Shown here one piece after another: positions 6,364 through 12,916 of a stretch of DNA of 12,916 bases. The notes beneath the pieces are model-generated. The model was given only the letters and a program-made list of their open reading frames with translations, searched no databases and was not told the DNA's origin. Numbering within the stretch: the stretch's first letter is position 1; each line of letters opens with the position of its first letter. This DNA is from Euryarchaeota archaeon UBA550 (GTDB lineage: Archaea > Thermoplasmatota > Poseidoniia > Poseidoniales > Poseidoniaceae), in the NCBI GenBank assembly GCA_002506705.1, contig DAYA01000021.1, positions 1-12,916 on the forward strand, in the 5' to 3' direction. The position numbers and the translations under genes are program-made.

Positions 6364-7518
6364 TTAGAGTCCTGCAGCGATTAATCCCATAGAAATCCAC
6401 GCACCGGCCATTGAGCCAAGGTTGGTGAGAGCAGTGACTAGTAAAATTCGACCTGCTCTATTGGTCCAGAATAATTTTGCAGAATCCAGTTTTAGGAATT
6501 CAGTCAAGTCCTCACCAGTTGGTTCTTTGACTTTCATTTGAGCATAACCGGCGAACCAACCCGCTGCTAATGCAGGATTGAGGGATGTGATCGGAGATGC
6601 GACTGCTGCAACAAGAATTGCTATTGGGTGACCGCCTGCTAGCATACAAAATAGTGCTGCTCCGATGAAGTTACCAGCAAACCAGTAAATTCCATTTTCT
6701 TTTATCGAGGCCAAATCGCCGTTATATGCGAACCATCCTAGCAGACCTAGCAATACTAGAGGAATTGCATAAGAGATAGATTTCAGCAATCTTCCACCCT
6801 TAGGTACCACGGAGAGGTCAGCAATTCTTTCCTCACTCGGCTCGACTTTTTGTTCAAGTAATTTCGAAACTCCATCCAAATGACCCGCACCTAATACTGC
6901 CAGGACCTTCCCTTCTGAGCGAATGCCAGAAATTTTCCTTGCGATGAACTCGTCTCTCTCATCAATTAGTACAGAACCTGCTCCCGGTGATACTTCACGC
7001 AACTCTTCCATCAACGAAGTAAGTAAGTCCTTATCTGCAAGCATCTGTTCTAATTCCAACTCTTCATCTGAGTCTTCTTCAGCGAGCAATGCCCACATTA
7101 AGCCGAACTTTTCTTTGAAACTCATCTTGTTCCATGCTCTTCGGAGAGTAGTCTGAATGTCCCGATCAACCAACTCTACTCTGAGTTCTGCTTCATTAGC
7201 AACTTCCACAGCAGCTAGTAACTCTGCTCCAGGTTGCTGCCCTTCATCCAGGCCCAATTTCCTTTGTTCTGCTGCGAGTAGAGATTGAAGCAGAACCATT
7301 GGTGCTTTACCTTCTTTGATTACCTTTAGCAGACCTTCTCTATCGAGTCTCTTCTCTTGGGTTAATGCGTCGTGCCTTCCTTTGCATAATTCTACGGCGA
7401 CAATATCTGGCTTCCATCCTTCGATATTTTCCTTTACCGCCTCAACAGATGCTGTCGCAACGTGAGCTGTACCAAGGAGTCTCAAGTTCTCATCGACATC
7501 GATAATTGGTGCTCCCAT
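6364..7518 (-). CDS. TraB/PrgY family membrane protein
   Basis: This 384-residue protein belongs to the TraB/PrgY (TIKI/GumN-related) family. Conserved features appear in order: LLGTAHV (14-20) with the GxxH motif, VELCKGR (42-48) with the conserved Glu and Arg, DERDEFIARKI (186-196), and a second GxxH motif in VLGAGHLDGV (208-217). These residues form the putative metal or active site related to the TIKI protease fold. An acidic stretch (EEDSDEELELEQ, 147-158) interrupts the soluble domain. The C-terminal third is membrane: segments at about 249-266, 278-296, 298-324 and 356-382. Archaeal and bacterial members commonly have this soluble-plus-membrane arrangement; the biochemical role is unknown, with protease or pheromone-shutdown activity proposed for some relatives. 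The ATG directly follows the DHH gene stop (TAA-ATG), with GGAGG seven bases upstream. Confidence 0.85.
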   Translation of the reverse strand: MGAPIIDVDENLRLLGTAHVATASVEAVKENIEGWKPDIVAVELCKGRHDALTQEKRLDREGLLKVIKEGKAPMVLLQSLLAAEQRKLGLDEGQQPGAELLAAVEVANEAELRVELVDRDIQTTLRRAWNKMSFKEKFGLMWALLAEEDSDEELELEQMLADKDLLTSLMEELREVSPGAGSVLIDERDEFIARKISGIRSEGKVLAVLGAGHLDGVSKLLEQKVEPSEERIADLSVVPKGGRLLKSISYAIPLVLLGLLGWFAYNGDLASIKENGIYWFAGNFIGAALFCMLAGGHPIAILVAAVASPITSLNPALAAGWFAGYAQMKVKEPTGEDLTEFLKLDSAKLFWTNRAGRILLVTALTNLGSMAGAWISMGLIAAGL

Positions 7519-8871
7519 TTACTCGCCTCCAAAAGTACTCTTGAGAATCTTTGTTATCGATTCCATTGCTTCTTGTGGGTTATCGCAGCCCAACTCTTCA
7601 AACGGAATTTGCCCTCCAGCAAGCGCTTTGTGTCCTCCTGCGCTTCCCTTTTCGAAGGTCCTTGAAAGAATTCTTCCTACGTGCACCGAATCATCACTTG
7701 AGCGAACAGAGAGAATGACTTTTGACATTCTTACACCATAAGCGATGACTATCTTCACACCTTCTGTTGGAAGGAGAAAATCAGCAACTTGCGAGAGTGC
7801 GTCTCTGTCTGCCATCTCTGTGATTGGTACAAGCATAAGCCCGTCTTCAAAATCAGCATCCGAGAGTGCCTGTTTGAAAATAGAAAGAACATTTTGACTC
7901 CTAGGTGGGCTCTCAAAAGAGCGCATCATCTCCCAATCAACCCACGCGCCAAGCCATGAAAGTGCACGTAAATCAACTGCATTGAACGAGCGTGTAAATC
8001 CAAGGGTGTCCGTTCTGATTCCAAATGCAAGTGCGGTAGCGATTTCAGAGTTCATCTCAACGCCAGAATTCATCAAAACTGAAGCGATTAGAGATGATGT
8101 GGCTGCAAATTCTGAGCGAACTAGTATCACGTCACCAGCGGGCCTTTCCTCACTAGGATGATGGTCAATTACTATGTGAGGAACGCAATTTTCTGGTAGG
8201 ACGTTATTCGCACCGGGATGGCTGAAATCAACACAGATTACGACATCAGATTCCTTCAGAAGGTCTTCTATTTCCCAATCTAGAATCAATTTTCTAACTT
8301 CCATGTTAAGCAGTTTTACCATCGCTCTGTTTTGTTGATGTTCAATCATTCCACCATGAATTATTGTCGATATATGTCCCATAGAGTCACACAGGTGCTT
8401 CATTGCAAGTGCACTCGCCAAAGCATCAGGGTCGGGGTTATCGTGACATACAATCAAAACTTTGGAGGCAGATTCTGCTTCAAGTCGACGTAGTACCTCC
8501 CTTGCTCCTTGCTTTCTATCGATTGAGCGAAGCCTATCCTGTATTGCTGAAGTTGTCAAATCTTCGATTGATACCATCTCAGCTCCATCCACATCGATAG
8601 TCGATAGAATCGGCGTATTCGGCCACCTATTCTTCAATTCTTGAACAGGGTCATCGTCACAGATTATCTCTTCTAGGAGCAAAATTGCTGTGGGAGTAAC
8701 TTCAGGAAGTGGCATCTCATGGAGTTCCATTTCTGTTGGTAGTGCTACAATTTCAACATCCTTCATTGGAACAAGTTGTTCTGCTAATCCGATAATTCGA
8801 GCAACTGAACGTTCGCCAATCCATTCTGCGAGTCTTACCGCAATTGGGTCGGAGCCGAAAATTAGGAACAC
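7519..8871 (-). CDS. DHH phosphoesterase with N-terminal Rossmann-like domain
   Basis: This 450-residue protein joins an N-terminal Rossmann-like domain (about 1-115, starting FLIFGSDPIAVRLAEWIG, like a TrkA-N/RCK fold) to a DHH/DHHA1 phosphoesterase. DHH motifs: HDNPDPDA (143-150), CVDFSHPG (213-220), the name-giving DHH (236-238) and RTDT (286-289). The DHHA1 signature is GSAGGHKALAGG (409-420). These are the Mn-binding and substrate-binding sites of the NrnA/RecJ-like group, which cleave short oligonucleotides, pAp or cyclic dinucleotides; which of these is used here is unknown. The start is GTG at 8871, supported by GGAGGAG at 8877-8883 five bases upstream in the end of folP. It is the middle gene of folP-DHH-TraB, with junctions of 2 and 0 bases. 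Confidence 0.88.
   Translation of the reverse strand: MFLIFGSDPIAVRLAEWIGERSVARIIGLAEQLVPMKDVEIVALPTEMELHEMPLPEVTPTAILLLEEIICDDDPVQELKNRWPNTPILSTIDVDGAEMVSIEDLTTSAIQDRLRSIDRKQGAREVLRRLEAESASKVLIVCHDNPDPDALASALAMKHLCDSMGHISTIIHGGMIEHQQNRAMVKLLNMEVRKLILDWEIEDLLKESDVVICVDFSHPGANNVLPENCVPHIVIDHHPSEERPAGDVILVRSEFAATSSLIASVLMNSGVEMNSEIATALAFGIRTDTLGFTRSFNAVDLRALSWLGAWVDWEMMRSFESPPRSQNVLSIFKQALSDADFEDGLMLVPITEMADRDALSQVADFLLPTEGVKIVIAYGVRMSKVILSVRSSDDSVHVGRILSRTFEKGSAGGHKALAGGQIPFEELGCDNPQEAMESITKILKSTFGGE
7526..7530 (-). promoter_or_regulatory. Ribosome-binding site of the TraB gene
   Basis: On the minus strand GGAGG lies within the end of the DHH gene, seven bases before the TraB ATG at 7518. It matches the archaeal 16S rRNA anti-SD and supports that start. 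Confidence 0.6.
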
Positions 8872-8873
8872 GC

Positions 8874-9668
8874 TTACTCCTCCAGTCTTTCGAGTACTGA
8901 AAACAGGTCTACATGCTCCCGAACGTCATGAACTCTTATGATATCAATTCCATTGTCGAATGCTTTTGCAGCGACTGCAAGACTTCCTGCCAATCGGTTT
9001 TCGGTTTTCGGTTGGTCGCAAATTTGCCCTATCATGGATTTTCTAGAAACACCCCAGAGAATCGAATATGGTCGTAGTTCAAGACTGGACTTTAGGAGGG
9101 AAATATTGTGTTCCAGTGTCTTTCCAAAACCGATTCCTGGGTCAAGATGTATCTTATCCATAGAGTGGCCACGTTCAACCAATTCTCTTGCTTTGGATAG
9201 CAGGTATCCATTGACTTCAGATGCAACATCGTCGTAGGTTGGATTGTCTTGCATATTTCCTGGTTCTCCAAGCATGTGCATTATGCAAACCTCGCATTCG
9301 GATTCAATTACCAAATCTATCATCGCACTATCTCGCAATCCGCTCACATCGTTGATCATCTTAGCTCCAGCTTCCAAGGCTTTGCGAGCAACCTCGACAT
9401 TTCTAGTATCAATTGAGACGTTTGTTATCTTCGAAAGTTCTGAAATTATTGGTATTACTCTGGCTATTTCTTCTTCTATAGATATGGGTGTTGCGCCGGG
9501 TCGAGTTGACTCTCCACCAACATCAATCCAATCAGCACCGTTTTCAATCATCTCAAGGGCTCTTTCCACCCCTCCCTCTCTAGATGATTCATGGAAGGAA
9601 TCAGGTGTGGCGTTAATGATTCCCATCACTAGAGGTCGGCGATTGCCACCCCCCTCATAGACTGCCAT
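8874..9668 (-). CDS. folP: Dihydropteroate synthase
   Basis: This enzyme joins p-aminobenzoate to 6-hydroxymethyl-dihydropterin diphosphate to make dihydropteroate in folate synthesis. From the ATG at 9668 the protein has 264 residues, close to the usual 260-280. All signature blocks of the bacterial-type enzyme are present: GIINATPDSF (16-25), DVGGESTRPGA (49-59), SIDTR (85-89), INDVSG (105-110), DPGIGFGK (176-183), GVSRKS (206-211) and the final RVHDV (245-249). The frame extends upstream to an ATG at 9725, but those 19 residues cross the divergent promoter and match no family feature. It heads a minus-strand operon with the DHH and TraB genes. No other folate gene is in the window. The clean bacterial-type motifs could reflect old transfer or a lineage that makes true folate rather than only modified pterins. 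Confidence 0.94.
   Translation of the reverse strand: MAVYEGGGNRRPLVMGIINATPDSFHESSREGGVERALEMIENGADWIDVGGESTRPGATPISIEEEIARVIPIISELSKITNVSIDTRNVEVARKALEAGAKMINDVSGLRDSAMIDLVIESECEVCIMHMLGEPGNMQDNPTYDDVASEVNGYLLSKARELVERGHSMDKIHLDPGIGFGKTLEHNISLLKSSLELRPYSILWGVSRKSMIGQICDQPKTENRLAGSLAVAAKAFDNGIDIIRVHDVREHVDLFSVLERLEE
8877..8883 (-). promoter_or_regulatory. Ribosome-binding site that fixes the GTG start of the DHH gene
   Basis: On the minus strand GGAGGAG sits in the last codons of folP, five bases before the GTG at 8871. It supports this unusual start codon, which is also the first possible start in the frame. Confidence 0.6.
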
Positions 9669-9677
9669 GTTAACACC

Positions 9678-9692
9678 CCTGCCTGCGGCAGG
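9678..9692. repeat. Short hairpin CCTGCC-TGC-GGCAGG
   Basis: A perfect 6-bp GC-rich inverted repeat (9678-9683, 9687-9692) with a 3-base spacer lies between the folP start and the shared TATA-like box. It overlaps the left copy of the longer CCTGCGGC/GCCGCAGG repeat, so the two pairings exclude each other in single-stranded form. Confidence 0.5.
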
Positions 9693-9716
9693 TTTTATGA
9701 GATGCGGGGCCGCAGG
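9682..9716. promoter_or_regulatory. Divergent promoter with one central TATA-like box and flanking inverted repeat
   Basis: TTTTAT at 9693-9698 (ATAAAA on the minus strand) is centred about 28 bases from the folP ATG at 9668 and about 28 bases from the divergent ATG at 9724. It could thus serve as the TATA box for leaderless transcripts in either direction. It is enclosed by the perfect 8-bp inverted repeat CCTGCGGC (9682-9689) and GCCGCAGG (9709-9716). These GC-rich arms lie where TFB-recognition elements or a dimeric regulator would bind. No other TATA-like run exists in the 55-base gap. Confidence 0.55.
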
Positions 9717-9723
9717 TGTACCC

Positions 9724-10362
9724 ATGTCTGAAGAAGGGGGGACTATCGAGAATCACGAAGATGGTCAAGTTTCAGAAGACATAATCATGCCTAGTGAGGA
9801 CAAATTGTTGCTTGCTGATAGGATATTTACAAGGCTAAATCCGCCTTCCATAGGCGCTATACCGAGTATGATTCACAAGAAAGCAAAAACCGTTGGTGGC
9901 ATTCTAGCAGGATATGCAGTCTTCTGGTGGCTTACCGTGCTCCAAGTCAGCGATGAGACTGAATTCGAATCAATCTTTTTTGGACCTGAATTCATGACTG
10001 TAACAATTCTAGCACCGGTGCTGATTTTCTCCGGTTCACTATTGTCTGATTACAGCAGGGAACTTGGACAACTGTTCCCTGGTTTGGTGAGTGGAACCAT
10101 GTTCGTTCTTGCAGTGCTTTACACCTTTGAACCCGCAATCATGGGATTGATGGGAGACATCGAAACTGGTGACGCAATCTGGAAAACTGTCAGACTGATG
10201 GTTCTGTGTACTACGGTATTGTTAGCTGCAAAGTTGTTAATCGATGCATGCTTGCTTGTTTGGGTGAAAGAGTTCATGGAAAAGAACCCTGGAATTGATT
10301 ATTCGGGTGAAGGAGAAGAACTTCAATCGGATTTGGGCGTTGTAACAGACCCCGAGGCTTGA
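9724..10362 (+). CDS. Four-helix membrane protein, unknown function
   Basis: I do not recognise this family. The ATG at 9724 gives 212 residues; the in-frame ATGs at 9667 and 9697 would run across or into the divergent promoter and are rejected. The first 40 residues are acidic and probably disordered (MSEEGGTIENHEDGQVSED). A basic patch with HKKAK (51-55) precedes the first hydrophobic segment (57-75). Further segments are at about 90-108, 117-135 and 155-182, and the C-terminal tail (183-212) is again acidic. By the positive-inside rule the N-terminus is likely cytoplasmic. No enzyme motif is visible. It is divergent from folP and lies 25 bases before trm56, which may be transcribed with it. 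Confidence 0.75.
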   Translation: MSEEGGTIENHEDGQVSEDIIMPSEDKLLLADRIFTRLNPPSIGAIPSMIHKKAKTVGGILAGYAVFWWLTVLQVSDETEFESIFFGPEFMTVTILAPVLIFSGSLLSDYSRELGQLFPGLVSGTMFVLAVLYTFEPAIMGLMGDIETGDAIWKTVRLMVLCTTVLLAAKLLIDACLLVWVKEFMEKNPGIDYSGEGEELQSDLGVVTDPEA

Positions 10363-10387
10363 AACGCTGAATCTCATCGGATTGAAT

Positions 10388-10924
10388 ATGAGCGAGAAAC
10401 TTGACGTACTTCGTCTGGGTTATCGTAAGGGTCGTGATCCAAGGATTACGACTCACCTTGCACTTGTCGCTAGAGCAATGGGTGCAGATGGTTTTCTTCT
10501 TGCAGGTGATGAAGACAAGGAGATGTTTGAAAATCTGAAATCAGTAGATTCTAGATTCGGTGGTAACCTCGAAACCGGTCATGTTAGTGGACTTGGTCAT
10601 CTTAGGCGTCACGTAGAATCCGGTGGTGTAGCAGTCCATCTAACGATGTACGGGGAGCCATTTAGGAAAGCGATTCCTAAGATCCGTAGAGACAAACCTC
10701 TGCTAATTATCGTAGGAGGTGCTAAAGTTCCTGGTGACGTTTACAAATTGTGCCAACATAACGTTGCAGTTGGAAATCAACCACATTCCGAGGTCGCAGC
10801 TCTAGCACTGTTCATGGACGCTTGGTTTGGTGAATCTGCAAGCGAGAGGAAGTTCAATGATGCCCGGCTTGTAATCGAGGGAACTAACAAAGGCAAGGTT
10901 GTTCATGAAATCAATGAAGATTGA
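10388..10924 (+). CDS. trm56: tRNA (cytidine-56-2'-O)-methyltransferase
   Basis: This 178-residue SPOUT-class (knotted) methyltransferase should methylate the ribose of C56 in the T-loop of archaeal tRNAs, using S-adenosylmethionine. Family motifs are clear: VLRLGYRKGRDPRITTHLALVARA (7-30), HLTMYG (84-89), IIVGGAKVP (107-115) and the knot region NVAVGNQPHSEVAALALFMD (125-144). Length fits the archaeal Trm56 family, which is essentially confined to archaea and so supports the assignment of the DNA. The ATG at 10388 is preferred over a TTG at 10382, which would add two residues. No TATA box or Shine-Dalgarno is obvious in the 25-base gap after the membrane protein, so co-transcription with it is likely. 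Confidence 0.92.
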   Translation: MSEKLDVLRLGYRKGRDPRITTHLALVARAMGADGFLLAGDEDKEMFENLKSVDSRFGGNLETGHVSGLGHLRRHVESGGVAVHLTMYGEPFRKAIPKIRRDKPLLIIVGGAKVPGDVYKLCQHNVAVGNQPHSEVAALALFMDAWFGESASERKFNDARLVIEGTNKGKVVHEINED

Positions 10925-11055
10925 ATGAATATCAGTGGCTCCTTACTTAAATCATTGAAACCGAATTTATTGGTAAATTAAGGTGTTTACTTCAAGCACC
11001 ATATCCGAAATTGCCCTTGCCAATGATTATACCCCCTATACAATCAGCAAATTTG
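10925..11055 (+). promoter_or_regulatory. carA upstream region with TATA-like box and inverted repeat
   Basis: This is the longest gap in the window. GATTATA at 11026-11032 is centred about 27 bases before the ATG at 11056, the position expected for a leaderless carA transcript. A perfect inverted repeat AATTTA (10964-10969) / TAAATT (10974-10979), with spacer TTGG, lies further upstream and could end the trm56 transcript or bind a regulator. I see no RNA gene or other reading frame with support here. Confidence 0.45.
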
Positions 11056-12339
11056 ATGTCGGGGAAGTGGTCTCAGAAAGGAGATACCTCCTCAGGGGAT
11101 CGTATCAACCTCGTAGATGCTACTGACGGTATCAAAAACGGCGGACAAATACCTCCTAGTGCATCAGAGGATGGAGTTCTACTCTTGGCCGACGGTAGCC
11201 GGTTTACAGGCAAATTATTCGGAGCAAAAGTTTGGGGTGAAGGAGAGTTAGTTTTCACAACCGGAATGACCGGATATCAAGAATCATTGACAGACCCTTC
11301 TTTCGCAGGTCAAGTTCTAACATTCACTTACCCATTAATCGGAAATTATGGAATTCATCATGGAACTTCCGAGTCAGCAGGGGTTTGGCCTAGGGGTGTA
11401 GTTGTCAGACATGCAATGAAAGACCCAGACCATCGTGATTCAATTGCAAGCATTAGCGAGTTCCTTGCCTTCCATAACGTTCCAGGAATTGAAGAAATCG
11501 ATACTAGGGCGATTACTAGGAGAGTAAGGGAATACGGTTGCGTATTGTGCGTCTTTGGTCCAATAGAGGATGAAGACCAACTGAAACAACACCTTGAGCA
11601 ACTTACATCTCCCGAATTAGAAGACTTAGTAGATCTAGTATCAATCGACCAGCCAGTTATTGTTAATGAGGGTGCGACCGACGACCTAGGAAATCCTCTT
11701 CCGAGAATCGCAGCAATCGATTGTGGAATAAAATACAATATTTTGAGAAGTCTATGTTGTAATTTCGAGGTAGTATGGTGCCCACCAAATACGACATTTG
11801 CTGAGGCTAAATCATATGGAATTGTGGCATTATTCTGTTCAAATGGACCAGGAGACCCTGCTCACCCTGGTAAAGCAACTATGGCAAGGAATACACTTGC
11901 AGAGGCTGTAAAAGCGAATATGCCGGTTATGGGAATTTGCCTTGGCCATCAATTGCTAGGACTAGCGAGTGGCCTACAAACCTACAAGATGCGATATGGA
12001 CATAGAGGTGCAAACCAGCCATGTGTCGATTTGGTTAGTGGTAGAGTTTGGATTACAAGCCAGAATCACGGCTTCGCAGTTGCTGACCCTGATGCTGGAA
12101 TGCTAGCAGCACATCCTTCGGGAGCATGTTCTCCGAAGGGAGAAAATTTGCATGGAGAGAAAGCAAAGGTTCGATTTGTAAATGCAAACGATAGAACCGT
12201 AGAAGGATTGGATATCGTTGGTAAGTCTGTATTCACGGTTCAGTTCCACCCAGAAGCCGCACCCGGTCCGCATGATGCATATCCGTTGTTTGCACGATTC
12301 CGTGAAATGGTTGACGCACATTATGGAGGTGCTAATTGA
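11056..12339 (+). CDS. carA: Carbamoyl phosphate synthetase, small (glutaminase) subunit
   Basis: The 427-residue small subunit hydrolyses glutamine and passes ammonia to CarB for carbamoyl phosphate synthesis, feeding pyrimidines and arginine. The N-terminal CPSase domain starts with LLLADGSRFTGKLFGA (42-57) and contains FTTGMTGYQESLTDPSFAGQ (67-86). The class I glutamine amidotransferase domain has SNGPGDP (262-268), catalytic Cys295 in GICLGHQ (293-299), QNHGF (336-340), and His398/Glu400 in QFHPEA (396-401). Relative to typical CarA, about 40 extra residues precede the domain. The ATG at 11056 is preferred because a TATA-like box lies about 27 bases upstream; the ATG at 11023 or TTG at 11011 would lengthen the extension and place that box inside the gene. 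The stop overlaps the carB start by one base. Confidence 0.93.
   Translation: MSGKWSQKGDTSSGDRINLVDATDGIKNGGQIPPSASEDGVLLLADGSRFTGKLFGAKVWGEGELVFTTGMTGYQESLTDPSFAGQVLTFTYPLIGNYGIHHGTSESAGVWPRGVVVRHAMKDPDHRDSIASISEFLAFHNVPGIEEIDTRAITRRVREYGCVLCVFGPIEDEDQLKQHLEQLTSPELEDLVDLVSIDQPVIVNEGATDDLGNPLPRIAAIDCGIKYNILRSLCCNFEVVWCPPNTTFAEAKSYGIVALFCSNGPGDPAHPGKATMARNTLAEAVKANMPVMGICLGHQLLGLASGLQTYKMRYGHRGANQPCVDLVSGRVWITSQNHGFAVADPDAGMLAAHPSGACSPKGENLHGEKAKVRFVNANDRTVEGLDIVGKSVFTVQFHPEAAPGPHDAYPLFARFREMVDAHYGGAN
12325..12331 (+). promoter_or_regulatory. Strong ribosome-binding site of carB
   Basis: GGAGGTG lies in the last codons of carA, seven bases before the carB ATG at 12339. It complements the archaeal 16S rRNA 3' end (CACCUCC) perfectly and is the best ribosome-binding site in the window. 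Confidence 0.75.
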
Positions 12340-12916
12340 TGCCACGAAGACAAGATTTGGAAACAATTCTAGTTCTTGGTTCAGGACCGATTAAAATCGG
12401 TCAGGCTGCTGAATTCGATTTCTCAGGTTCACAAGCTGTTCAGGCTTTGAGAGAAGATGGCTACAAAGTCATCTTGGTGAATTCGAATCCAGCAACGATT
12501 CAGAACGACCCTGAGATGGCGGATAAAGTGTACATTGAGCCTTTACTCCCAGATACAATTCGCAGAATCCTAGAGATTGAGAGGCCAGATGCACTCCTAG
12601 CTGGAATGGGCGGTCAAACAGCGCTAAACATAGCGAGCGAGTTAGCACATGCCGGTGTTCTTGATGAACTCGGAGTAGAATTAATCGGTTCAGATCTGGA
12701 TGCAATCGACAAAGCTGAAGATAGAGATTTATTCAATCAGGTTTGTCTTGGAATCGACCTACCAATTTCAGAAGCGATCGCTTGTAATTCAATGGATGAA
12801 GTGCTTGCAGCAGCGGATGAAATTGGTTCATGGCCGATTCTAATTCGGCCTGCTTTCACACTTGGTGGTCTTGGCGGTGGTACTGCCTGGAATACTGGAG
12901 AATTAGTCGAAATCGC
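12339..12916 (+). CDS. carB: Carbamoyl phosphate synthetase, large subunit (partial, 3' end cut)
   Basis: The first 192 residues of the large subunit are present; the frame remains open to the window edge, so the gene is cut rather than broken. It makes carbamoyl phosphate from bicarbonate, ATP and ammonia delivered by CarA. The N-terminal preATP-grasp region shows LVLGSGPIKIGQAAEFDFSG (11-30), LVNSNPATIQNDPEMAD (46-62) and GMGGQTALN (89-97). The ATP-grasp region starts with KAEDRDLF (125-132) and has RPAFTLGGLGGGT (170-182). A full CarB has about 1,050-1,080 residues, so roughly 80% lies outside. The ATG shares its A with the carA stop (TGATG), and the strong GGAGGTG upstream supports this start. 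Confidence 0.94.
   Translation, partial: MPRRQDLETILVLGSGPIKIGQAAEFDFSGSQAVQALREDGYKVILVNSNPATIQNDPEMADKVYIEPLLPDTIRRILEIERPDALLAGMGGQTALNIASELAHAGVLDELGVELIGSDLDAIDKAEDRDLFNQVCLGIDLPISEAIACNSMDEVLAAADEIGSWPILIRPAFTLGGLGGGTAWNTGELVEI

Noticed and set aside
9244..9660. 138-codon open frame on the plus strand
   Set aside because: It is fully antisense to folP, whose motifs are intact, and its translation resembles no known protein.
9667..9725. Longer starts for folP (9725) and the divergent membrane protein (9667)
   Set aside because: Each extension reads through the shared promoter and the other gene's start. Both start codons sit in CATG, which creates an ATG on the opposite strand by symmetry.
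10925..11055. Small RNA gene or riboswitch ahead of carA
   Set aside because: Only short inverted repeats are present, with no extended paired structure or recognisable aptamer core.
11358..11738. 126-codon open frame on the minus strand
   Set aside because: It is antisense to carA conserved domains; Ser/Thr-rich composition is typical of a shadow frame.
1..12916. CRISPR array, tRNA or rRNA genes, insertion sequence or phage genes
   Set aside because: No regularly spaced repeats, no tRNA-like folds in the short gaps, and no transposase, integrase or phage motifs in any real reading frame.

Overview
The window looks like a stretch of euryarchaeal chromosome, most probably from a Marine Group II / Thermoplasmatota-type planktonic archaeon. 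The lineage is inferred; the archaeal assignment is better supported. It rests on an archaeal-type tRNA C56 ribose methylase (Trm56), the archaeal short form of hypoxanthine/guanine phosphoribosyltransferase, a TraB-type membrane protein, a Rossmann-DHH fusion, and TATA-like boxes about 27 bases upstream of several start codons with no room for a leader. Coding density is very high: no gap exceeds about 130 bases. I see no RNA genes, insertion sequences, CRISPR arrays or phage genes.

Layout. (1) 54-1502, minus strand: an NAD kinase-like gene followed by hpt (nucleotide cofactor and purine salvage). (2) 1584-4394, plus strand: a small four-helix membrane protein, a YjbQ-family protein, a PaaI-type hotdog thioesterase whose start overlaps the yjbQ stop, and a membrane protein carrying a GIDE/BAM-like domain. 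(3) 4426-5646, plus strand: a thiolase whose start codon lies in a 31-bp near-perfect palindrome. (4) 5647-9668, minus strand, read right to left: folP (dihydropteroate synthase), a Rossmann-DHH phosphoesterase, a TraB-family membrane protein, and then an SDR oxidoreductase with its own promoter. The SDR and thiolase stop codons abut exactly, with a 9-bp inverted repeat across the junction. (5) 9724-10924, plus strand: an unknown four-helix membrane protein divergent from folP, then trm56. (6) 11056-12916, plus strand: carA and the first part of carB (glutamine-dependent carbamoyl phosphate synthetase), cut by the window edge.

How the parts work together. Most genes are housekeeping metabolism: purine salvage, NADP supply, folate, carbamoyl phosphate for pyrimidines and arginine, acyl-CoA chemistry and tRNA modification. 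Two kinds of translation start appear. Five genes at the head of a transcript (thiolase, SDR, folP, the 9724 membrane protein, carA) have a TATA-like box centred 26-29 bases before the start codon. Genes inside an operon (DHH protein, TraB protein, carB) have a Shine-Dalgarno sequence in the end of the preceding gene. The most unusual non-coding structures are the thiolase-start palindrome, the symmetric folP promoter with one TATA-like box about equally far from two divergent start codons, and the hairpin across the convergent stop codons. I did not find a clear undescribed multi-gene system; the GIDE-domain membrane protein is the least ordinary protein.
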